Below, one piece after another: positions 48,498 through 58,800 of a DNA stretch of 64,000 bases. Below the pieces are notes generated by a model that saw only the letters and a program-made list of their open reading frames with translations, was not told the origin of the DNA and did not search any database. Made by a program: the position numbers and the translations under genes. Position 1 is the stretch's first letter. Each line of letters opens with the position of its first letter. Source of the stretch: Paracyclopina nana (lineage: Eukaryota > Arthropoda > Copepoda > Cyclopoida > Cyclopettidae); the NCBI GenBank assembly GCA_019096065.1, contig JAGUCH010000001.1:10974001-11038000 (forward strand), in the 5' to 3' direction.

Positions 48498-48926
48498 TGA
48501 TAGTGAAATATATGTATTGTTGACACCTGCAGTTGCGCAATGCAATTCGAGGCTCAGTTTCTTTCAAAGCAATGGCTTGCATCAAAAGTATTTCGGATGA
48601 AAAGCCCTCTTTTACAGAACAAAAAGCTTTCACCAAGCCACTGCAAAAAAAGCCTAGTTTTCTATAATCGTGGATTTGCTTCGTGTTTTGCGTCATCTTA
48701 GCTAGGAGCAAAAGTAGTTTCTATTTTCAGCTTTTATTTGTTTACTACTCATATACGTATATGTAAGAGGTAAGATTCTTCTTATTGTTGTCCGCTTTAG
48801 ATCATCTTGTTGTTGCTCTACTTGAAGCATATGTGGTGAAATGTATACGTAATTAGAACTCCACGCGCAATTTCAATGTGTAGGCTAGTTACGAGCTCGA
48901 GGCTTATAGCAACCATATACTATATA
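48498..48926. other. Intergenic spacer before the mariner-like element
   Basis: AT-rich 3' flank of the pseudophosphatase-like gene. No gene, RNA or clear repeat recognised. Confidence 0.35.
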
Positions 48927-49598
48927 CAGACTGTCCTGGAGATTTCTGCACACTTAGAAATCAAAAGTTTGTGTTACAAATTCGGGAAATATTAGAAACA
49001 ATGGATATCATTGGAAAGCTTGAATCTTTAGAAAAAAAGTAAAAAAATGAGAAAACTTAATTTTCCTGAGGCACCCTTAATTTTTCTCCCAAAAAAGCAA
49101 AGCCAAAACCGGCCATTATTAACCATATTTTCTGCTAAGCCAATCCTGGCTATTTTTTGACATTTTTTCCTGAAAAAGCACTGTGCTGGCTCATCAGAAA
49201 GGTGGATGATTGGAAAGGATATTTTTCAGTAAAAAGAAAAACGATAATAACGCCACTGCCTACTAAAAATGTTTCAAAATTAGTGTTTTAAGCATCACAT
49301 CTTTGGGATTTTTTGTTTATGAAGATCAAATGTTTAACCAATTTTCTGTGTAATTGAATAAATAATTTTTTTGTGAATGTGACTTTTCATCAAAAAAATC
49401 AGTGAAAATGGGCGTGAATTTGGAGTAACTATCAATTTTGTGGTCTAAATCAGAATTTGAATGAATACTTGTTAAAAATATCAAAACAGATGGCTTAAGT
49501 TTCAAGCTTTCCAACGGGATCCATTGCGACTAGTATTTCCAGAAGTTTTAACACAAACTTTTGATTTCAAAGTGTACAGAAATCTACGGGACAGACTG
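48927..49598. mobile_element. Tc1/mariner-like MITE (672 bp)
   Basis: Terminal inverted repeats of about 105 bp start CAGACTGTCC on the left and end GGGACAGACTG on the right. Both are flanked by TA (48925-48926 and 49599-49600), the Tc1/mariner target. The arms share atcaaaagtttgtgtta, with scattered mismatches. The interior has no transposase. It sits about 230 bp upstream of the receptor gene that starts at 49826. Confidence 0.8.
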
Positions 49599-49825
49599 TA
49601 TAGTTACCTACGCATTCTGACCCAAGATGAAATTGTCTACAGAGAATTAGATTTTTATCCAAGAGCTGCTCACGAATTTTTTCACCACTCATAATCTAGC
49701 TATGTAATTTTGCTTTGAATACAAACACACAATAAAAGAGCCTTTTACTTGGCTGAGCAGAGACAAGATATGTCCTTTCTACTTTCACCAAGGCCACTCT
49801 GTTTTGACTCCCAATCGCCAAGGCA

Positions 49826-52800
49826 ATGAACGAGGGCCATAAAGGGCCGCAGTTGAAAATGCTTCTTGACCGTGCTATACTACTCGTTTTCATTTCGTGC
49901 ACCCCTCTTTTGGTTTCCTGCTTTTCTCAAGATGGGGGCTGGAGTCCTTGGAGCAAGCTTGTCACTCCTTGCCAAAAAGCAGCCAATGATACCACACAAG
50001 TACTTTGTGGCGGCGGAGTAAGAGTGAGGTAGCCTGAATGAAACCATATCCCCAAAAGTTGACCTAATACAGATAAACAACTTCTCTGAAGTTCCTTTGT
50101 GCTCCTCTAGCTTGTGTCCAACCTTTTGCTTTGTTGAACTCACAACTGGGCCTTTTTTCAGATACCGTTCCTGCACCATGCCTGTGCCACAAGGCCCCGA
50201 TGGGGCTCCCTGCAATGGCGACGATGCAAAGTACGAGCCTTGTAATTTGCATCCATGCATGCTGCCAGACGAATATTTATGGTCCAGCTGGACACTTTGC
50301 TCCAAAACGTGCGGCAGGGGAGTGAGGAAAAGGTACACCATGTGTGGAGGCATCCGCTCCAAGCATCTCACTGAGGAGGAAGAAGAGGTTCAAACTGAAG
50401 TGGCCACTACAGAGCCTGCCGAGGAAACGACTATGGTAGATGGGATGACTACGACCAATATGAACGAGGAAACAACCACGATAATGTCGTCAAAAGGTGA
50501 GAAGACGCATATGTGTTAAAAGGTCACCAAAAAGATCAATTTTCAGTACTCTCTTCATGCAAGGAAAATATAAATTAATTGTAAACCAAGATATCTACTT
50601 GACGACGCTACATATTGTCTGTATGGGAACATGTACATGAATGCCCTTTTCACTATTAGCGAAAGATTATTTTTCCACCGAAAGGTTTTTCATTATAGGC
50701 AATCGTTTTTAGTTTATCGTTAAATGGCAACCATTATGCAAGTAGAGAAAACACTTGCTCAATTCCGCAAGGCTTTGTCAAAACAATAATTAGTTCCGAA
50801 GCTGCCGTAGATGGCGTTGTGAACGCCAGTAGAGCGCGCAGTAGTAGCACAATATTGGCGCGTTTTTTGGCTGGAATCAAAATAAGCTAAAAGTTTTTAA
50901 AGAAAAATTGTCGAGTCGCATGTGATTGCTCCCAGTGAAAATCGCAGCTCTCTAGTCTCTTGGGCAGTACAGAGGAACTAATAAGATTAGTGCGTACTCG
51001 CTCAGACAAGATCTTCCGAGAATTTGTTTTTCCGCGAAAATTTGCGGTATTGATATGCTATGGTGTTATCATCCCATTAGCAGCCAATAACGCCCCAATT
51101 CAGAGTTATTTTTCAGACCTATTACCTTTATTTTTTAATTTGAGTTGCAAATAGATATATTTCCTTCTTAATCATGTAGACAAATAGTCAAGAAATATTT
51201 TTGAGCAAAAAACTTGTCTATTGTTAAGTTAAACTAGCATAGTATAAGTCAAAATCTATTTTCTGCAGTACATAAATCTTTCGTAGATGTCCGAGTCTCT
51301 TCAGCGCCCTCAAGCGGGACTTCATGGCATTTCTCAAAGCTCAATACAAGCTTTACGTAATAAGGAGTTTTTTGCTCTCCTTTTCTAGAGCCAAGTTTAA
51401 GTTGTTTAAGCTAAAAATTGAATACATTAAGGAATTACCAAATCGCCGATATGGATTAAGCTGTCATTTCCTGCGAAAAAAGAGAACATACGATAATTGA
51501 TGCGTAAGTGATCTGCTTTGCCTTGTTTTTTAGTACTTGAATGAGCTAATAGGCGTTGAGTTACAAAATTAAAAGAAAGGAACTTTCAACTAAAGGATGT
51601 GTGCTTTTTTCTTGCAGAACCTGCGAAAAAAAGGAGCTTTTTAGAGCTAGAGTATGAAGAAAAATGCCAGAGTAATCAGGTAAGAAATTACTTGAAAGCT
51701 TATGTGTTTCACTTGCCTAAAGACCTCAAGGAAAGTAGCAGCAAATAAAGGCCGTGATTTATACTCTAGTATGTGGAACAATCTGAGCCTTGCAACACAT
51801 GGAACCAAGAGTTTTGCCCATCACCATGTGAATACGTGAAATGTCCAGCTTTTTCCAAATGTATTGACATAAGCAACAGGACAGACCCTTTATTTTCTTG
51901 TGAATGTCAACTTGGAACAGTGAAAAAGGATGATGGAAGTGCTTGTATTGCACCACCACCTGAACCTGTGACAAAAAGGCCGAACCCAACTCTGTCCCCT
52001 CCCCAAAAGGTAAGTTTCTCATGATGAAAAAAATGAATGGCTGCAGGGCAAAACGGGCGCCATCAATAACGACGACACTTTTGCAAGAGTTGCAATTACG
52101 TCGACACTTTTGCGAGAGGTGTATTAACGTCGACAATTTTCGGACGCCATCATGTCATTACGTCGACACTTTTGTGAGAGTTGCTTTAGCGTCGACGCAT
52201 ATATTTGATCTTAGTGCAGACACTTCATGTTTTAGTGTCGATGCTCCGTGCTGTTATGTAGGCTCCCAATGCCTTAAAATTGACACATTTTAAAAGATTT
52301 CTGCAGAGCTTTAAAAAAATGATTTTTTTCACTTTTAAAACCTTAACCAGTTTGAGAGGAAAAGCTAAAAAAGTGAAACTAATTTTTTTTAAGTCTAATT
52401 GTTTTGATTGTTTAAGGTGAAATGTAAGACCCAAAATGTTGAAGTCTATAAAGTTCATACTAAGCAAATTATATGAAAATGACACTTTTTGATTTCATTG
52501 TTAACAGGAAGCTTGATCCTTTAAGTAAGACAGCATATTGCAAGTGTGCATTATCATGAAAGATTCTTTTGTCGACACTGATATATCTAGTGTCGACATT
52601 AAAACATCTGGTGTCGACATAAAAAGAACTTGATCAAACATGTCGACTTCATGATATGGTGAGTTGCCGGCATTAAAACATCTCCGACAAAAGTGTCTTC
52701 TTTAATATATGCCTCATGTCGACACTAATGCAACACTATCATTCGACGTAAAAACAGCTCTAAATTCGACGTTATTGTGTTCACCCGGGCAGAACTAATG

Positions 52801-54200
52801 AAATTACGAGAGCATATACTTTTAACATTTTCCTGCTTGTCTCAGCCAATTTTTTGCTATGAAGAAGAACTCTTTTGTTGCCAAAATCAGGGTGCCTATT
52901 GAGATAAAAAATCAAATTTGTCAGCAAGTGCTGAGCAACATGCTCCTAAACTAAGTGGCTACATTCCTGAGCTGAAAGAAAATTGAAAAATAAATCGTAG
53001 AGGCTGTTCTAGGGGGGATTTCAATAACCTACGTTTCTTCACATATCTGTGCTTGAGCGCCAACTAATATGGTATCCACTTTTCAGACCTTGGCAACAGT
53101 GTTTACGAGAGGAGCTTCGTTAGTATTAATAGCCTTTCTGACTGCCACCTTGCTACTCTTCGGCATTGCTCGTATTTGGGATAGCTCTCGTGTCATTCAT
53201 TTCAACATGGAGCTCTCGCTGCTGTTGGCTCACTTATGCCTCTTGCCACCTGATTTGGCCGAAACATGGCCAGAAGCTTGCAGATTCGTATCCATTTTGA
53301 TTCATTTTTTCCATCTGACTTGCTTCACCTTCATGTTTTTGGAAAGCCTACATCTCTACTCATTGGTTGGTTGGGTGGTCAAAAGGTAATAGGAATTCAC
53401 TTGCCCTAGGAACAATTGAAGAAACTGTTTTTCAGCGATGGGCTTCTCACAAAGGCTCAAAATGTATTGGTGGGCTGGTTGGTTCCAATCATCATTGTCA
53501 TGTTCAATTTGTGCTTTGAATATGACAACTATGGCGGGGAGTATCATTGCTGGCTCCAGATGGACACGAGGCTGATGTACGGTCAAGTCCTCCCAATCGC
53601 TTTTATGGCAATTGTTTCATTGGCAGTGGTCGAAGCTGCTGGCGATGCATCTGACTACGAAAAATTATCTGACGGCGATCACGAGCAACGCAAAACAGCT
53701 AAAATCATGCAACGCACTCTAATCCTCATTTTGCCTATGGTAAGGCTTTACAATTCAAAATGGAGAGCTCGTTATCTCATAGTAATTAGTGCCATATAAG
53801 TGAATCTTGCAGTACGAGGCATAGTGAATGAATTAACTTTAAAAGCAGTGAATTCCACAAGCTTTTCAAAATATTGAGAACCCTTAGCGACAGATGAATG
53901 CCAATTACCAGGCTTTTTCATAGCATGTTAATGAATGCGTAATGATTAAAGGCGTTACGTGATTTACTGCATCTCTTCCAGGTATTTGCATCTTTCATGT
54001 TGGGCTCGTTCGCTGAATACGATCAAAATCTGGTATTGTATTCGATCTTCACGATTGTCAATGGGATTTTGGGCGCTTTGATCTTCTTTTTTCATTGTAC
54101 TGCCAATGAAACCATCAGGGCGAAATTGACCACAGTGAAAAGCAAGCTTAAAAGCAAGATTCTAGGCCGAGAAAATGAGAGCAAGAAAGAAGAGGATTAA
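49826..54200 (+). CDS. Adhesion-family-like 7TM receptor with TSP1 and EGF domains, no GAIN
   Basis: Seven exons: 49826-50028, 50162-50496, 51618-51679, 51770-52009, 53087-53385, 53436-53739, 53982-54200. They give 553 aa. A signal peptide (LLVFISCTPLLVSCFS) precedes TSP1-1 (GGWSPWSKLVTPC, CGGGVRVRYRSC, CNLHPC). TSP1-2 follows (WSSWTLCSKTCGRGVRKR) and is split by an acidic Thr-rich insert of about 60 residues before its last cysteines. Next comes an EGF-like module (CPAFSKCIDISNRTDPLFSC). A Pro-rich linker leads directly into TM1, with no room for a GAIN domain or GPS. The seven helices look like adhesion/secretin family B: FNMELSLLLAHL, FFHLTCFTFMFLESLHLY, GWLVPIIIVMF, the extracellular Cys in EYHCWLQ, and IFTIVNGILGALIFFFHC. 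The C-tail is short and lysine-rich. Ligand unknown. Confidence 0.8.
52054..52787. repeat. Foldback element with TGTCGACA sub-repeats in a receptor intron
   Basis: Ends match as inverted repeats (cgggcg with aataacgacga on the left; tcgacgttatt with cacccg on the right). Both flanks carry degenerate repeats around gtcgacacttttg spaced 30-45 bp. About 270 bp of AT-rich sequence lies between. It resembles the 507-bp foldback in architecture but not in sequence. Confidence 0.6.
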
Positions 54201-54869
54201 GGCTCAGTCTCTCAGCTCACCTTTCAAAACATCAGCTAATTATGACAGCTAGAAATCAAACAAAATAAAAATATTCAACTTTCAAATGTGAGTAGTAATT
54301 GAACACGCTTTTATTCTCATATCAGCTGAACGCTTTTAGATGTGGTTGGTGGTTTACTTTTTTATGAAGTATGTTTACACAAATAAACATTTAGAGCATT
54401 GTGGTGGAAGCCATCCATAACTTTGAAAGCTTTTTTAACTGTTGTCGATAACCCGATTTTTTAAATTAATAATGCACACAAAGCTCTCAGGTTTTCAAAA
54501 AGCACATCTCTTTACGTGCAACAAGATGCGCATTTCCTATTTTTTATATAGAATTCTCTGTTGAGCATCTAAAACAGAAAAGTTACATCGAGATGCAAGT
54601 AATGAGACGCTACGATACGTGAATGTTTGAAAGTGTGGCAAATGATAGGTATTGGTGGGGGGCGGGGCTTGGTATATGGTAAATTTGAAAGCCTTATAAC
54701 AACTTGTTATAGTCTGAAGCAATGGCTATTTTCAATAATGATAATTTATATACAACTTGGTACAAATAACAGATACAAAAAAATGCTGCACTGCCTTTTT
54801 AAGTTATTACTTCTTTTTTCTATTATAAGAAAATTAGCTTAATTTTGTCACTATACTCTGCGTCATCAA
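54201..54869. other. Convergent 3' space
   Basis: 3' ends of the receptor (+) and the SLC7 gene (-). An AATAAA-like signal (aataaaa near 54263) probably ends the receptor transcript. Otherwise empty. Confidence 0.4.
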
Positions 54870-54934
54870 CTACGAGCTCTTCTTTTCTTGTGGAAGGACT
54901 ACAATCATTTTCTGGATCAGTTGCGTAACAAATC
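54870..54934 (-). CDS. Alternative last exon of the SLC7 transporter
   Basis: The minus-strand acceptor atcttccag is followed by an exon that joins the same phase-1 donor (after 56186). It encodes GFVTQLIQKMIVVLPQEKKS and a final Ser before the stop at 54870-54872. This parallels the exon at 55803-55903 (GFTLILQKMLVVVPSGAPKK). The LPQE ending is closer to the usual VVPQE end of LAT/y+LAT transporters. The two are probably alternative 3' ends of one gene. Confidence 0.7.
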
Positions 54935-55802
54935 CTGGAAGATAAAAGATCACCTTTTAGACCAAAGTATTTTAAGTAATATTAATGAGTCCCAGTAGGA
55001 ACGGTAGAGAACAACATAGCAAGAATAAACATAAATAATTACATGGCCTCAATGAATGAAGCACCAACTGGCACAATATAAGAAAATAAAAAAAATAGAA
55101 AATGAGAAAGAATGTTTGATAGAGCTATTCATGCAAACATTTAACAAACAAAATCTTTAACATCTGTTTTTGTTATTGAAGCAAAAAAGGTGATTTTATA
55201 AGGATCTGAACCTATTAAGCATTTACTATGATTTACATGCGTTAAAGTCTGCCGGAAATATAGTTAGAGAAATTCAGCTTAGATTTCTGAAAAGGTATGC
55301 GCATGCAATCTAAAATGTCATTCGTTTCCGGAACAAAGCTTATGAAGGTGAACGTGGACTGACATAAACTGGGACAAAGTATTTAGCTATGGAAATAACC
55401 TTGAATAAAAGGCAAAAGTCAAGTTTGTTTCGTAGTGGGCATGACCACAAGTAACTGCTGAACCAAAGAAGTGAACTTGGCTGAAAAACAAAATAAAAAA
55501 CTAAACTAAAAAGCAAATTATAAATCTTACAAAACTTAAGTGGCGGTTTCAGCAGCTTTACGTGCCATAAAGAAATACAGGTTGGAAACACTGTGGCCGA
55601 ATGTCAGCAAAAGAATCGCTTCCGGATCCAGCTTCAACTTGCAAACCGCCACTTTTTACCAACTAAACATCAAATTTGCATGGGGATAAAATTACCTTTT
55701 CTCTCGAGTTGAATAGTACATTGCTGATTGAAAGCGTGTATTACTCTACAAACTATGCTTAGATATTATTGTGCAGTACTGCGTCAACAAAAAGTCTATT
55801 GT

Positions 55803-58800
55803 TTAGGTATTGACTTGTTGCTCCTCTGCAGCGACTTCCTGCTTTTTTGGTGCTCCCGATGGAACAACAACAAGCATTTTCTGCAGGATGAGTGTAAATC
55901 CAGCTGTTGTTAGTGAGGCAGCATAAAAGTAGAAAACATGTTAGTATGATGTATTTTGCTTGACCTTTGAAAATTGATACTGAGATTGTCACCAAAGTAA
56001 GATCCCGATTTACTTTGAATGGTATTAATTATCTTAAAAAAGTCATTATCACCAATAAAACTGTGAGAGATGAAGATCAGTTTAAAGAAAGTACTTTGAA
56101 ATCATTTGTTAATTAACTCTGGTGGGAAGAAAGTTGCACTCTGTAAAATCGGTTGATTTGCCTTTGTGAAAAGTGTCATTTTTACCTGAGAGCTTCTGAA
56201 TGATTTGTGGTTTGTTTTTCCAGTAGATGAAAACAAAGTAGACAGGAACTCCAGTCAGAATGATGGCAATTCCGATGCCTGAAAAGGTTGATTTTTTGAA
56301 ATGTGCCAGGATATAACAATTCGAAGCTCCAAATGCTTAATCAATTGTGGAACATTACCAGTTTCTACAGGGCTCGCGATCATGGGAACGATGGTGATAA
56401 ACACTGTGGCCAAACAGTAAATAATCGGCCAGATTAGGTTGACTTTGATGGGTCTCTCCCATTCCGGATGTTTCCACCGTAGGTAAGGCAAGCAGAACAC
56501 GGCCAGACCGATGCTCACCTAAAGCAAACAAATGTCAGCAAGCGAAAACAACGCTGATAGCAAAATGTCAAAACCAAAGCCAGCCAAAAAGGCTCACTCT
56601 CAATTTGCATTTAAGTCTTGCTAAACATAAATTTGATTTCGTCAGTAAGAGGCTCATTATACAAATAGAATAAATGAGCTTAAGAGTCTATGCAGGAGCC
56701 AGGTGGCAAATTCATGGTAAGCGAAAATTCTAGAATGAAATGACACCTATCCCAATAGTACCCCCATATAGTGGGATGATTAAGTTATTATGCAACATGG
56801 GCTTAGAAATGCTCCTGGGCTGAGCTAGAGGCCAATTTTTGGACCTAGGTGAAAAATTGGCGATTTTTTGGCTCTTTTTACAAAGCATTAAAAATTCAAT
56901 TGCTCCAGCTAGGCAAGGTTGATCAAAAAAAAATTTTTATCACTTGACTACTGGGTTATGAGGAGTTTTTTGGTAGCAAATTTTTTTCACCAGGCTGATT
57001 GGTTTGTCAGCTGAAAGAGAAAATGCTCAAAACTGTTTTTATTAAGAAAACTTTTTTGCGGTCGATGGTTTTGGCATAAATCTTTGGCTCTCTGGAAAGC
57101 TCTGATCAAGCCTCACATTATGGCAGGTAGCCTAGGTTGAACTGACCCCATAGCCGCTGAGCTATTCAAGCTTGAATGTGGAAAAAATGAGTATTTTTTT
57201 TTTTCTAGTGCATTTAGGGACATTTTTACTTCATAAAATATTTTTTTTCATAAAATAAAAATTACTTAAATTGAAAAATGGAACAAAAAATATTAATGGT
57301 GTTTTGGATTTCTATCACTTAAATACATTACACAAGGCTTGGTACCCCTAGCAATAAGAATAGAATAAGTTAAACAGAGAGTGCTTTAAAAGTGGCCCCA
57401 ATGGCTCCATTTTTTGAAAAGACATAACCCAGGCATCCAATTTGATTTGATGCCAGTTCCTGGTACTGCCACAGATACATGTTGCTACAAAACACATACC
57501 TCGCACTTCTCGCAAAATGCACTGTACCTGGAGCCATTATTATGGCATACAATTGCATTTTGTAGCACCAAGTACAATCTGCCTTGACAGTATTTTCAGA
57601 GATGATCTGTTGCAGTAGTTCCAAATTTGATGCATTCTGGTAGTACCAGGTAAGATACCACATTGGATCATTAATGCACAAGTTAGATCACAAATGGAAC
57701 ATATAGCCTTGGATCAACAATGAATTGTATGTGGATAGACTATTATGAACCAGACTTGGATCGACAAAATTAATCATCCTTGGATCACCTACAAGAGCAA
57801 GGTCTTTGATAAACCAGAACTGACTACATTTACAAGCTCTTCCCAATAGAAGGCTAAGAAGCTTACTTAACTTGGTGACCCAAGCCAACTTTGAAAGTCT
57901 TGCTATGTCACCCAAGCCTAGCTGGGAATGTCCTGGCCACCCAACCTTTGTAGATAATATTCCCCAGTAGTATCAGTACATTTTCACAGTAGATCCAAGG
58001 ACAATGTAACAATACTGTCCTGATGACGAGTCCATATAGGGTTTTTCGCTCATGAGTAGTCAAATGAAAGAACGAATGAGCGAAAAACCCTATATGGACG
58101 AGTCATCAGGACAGTATTGACATTTTTGTCAGCTTCGTGATGGTTAAAAGTCCCAATAGTACTGTTTAATGATAAAAATTGATTAATTTACCTATTATAT
58201 CGGCCTTAAAAAAGATGCTCGTTTGCAGGTAAAACTTTGCGGTCAATTGCGCAAAAGCTCTCCAGCACTTGCAGTGCATCCAGATATTAAGGGGAATATT
58301 TCGCCAGAATTTTTTCAAAAAGGACCAAAATGACGAATTTGGCTTTTTAGAAAGATCAATAAAAGTTTTTTTTGCATTTTTGCAAAGAAGGTTCGAAAGA
58401 AATTGAATTTTGTAGACTTTTCTTAAATAAAAGATCTTTGGAAGACTTTTTTTCAAATGATAATGTTTTAGAAGACTGTTTTTATTATTAGGAGTTATTA
58501 GGAAGACTTTCCTAGAGTGGAAAAAGCTAAGCAAAGGTAAAATTAGCTAAGCAAAGGTAAAAATTATGCAACGCTCAACATTCACAAAAAGTAGCTACTT
58601 TGCTTGAAATGTTGAGCATTTGCTTAGCTATTTTTACCTTAGCTTAGCTATTTTCACCTTAGCTTAGCTTTTTCCGGCAATATGAGAACGGCCTATTATA
58701 TAATATATGCCAGAATGTGCTTTGAACCAATGAAACTCTGATAGTAAATTGGGAAAGAGCAGGCCTTTCACTCAACCGACCCAGGTTCGAATCCCGGTGA

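Noticed and set aside
48790..48809. Right end resembling the reversed hAT-like terminus (gatcatcttg)
   Set aside because: No matching other end or 8-bp TSD found nearby; ten bases could be chance.
51773..52024. Receptor exon as a separate small cysteine-rich secreted protein
   Set aside because: Phases join it upstream and downstream to the TSP1 and 7TM exons; it is the EGF-like module of that receptor.
58011..58120. Possible hammerhead ribozyme (ctgatga followed by stem-like sequence)
   Set aside because: The arms pair fully with each other, the conserved GAAA is not in the required place after stem II, and no cleavage triplet fits. It is a plain hairpin.
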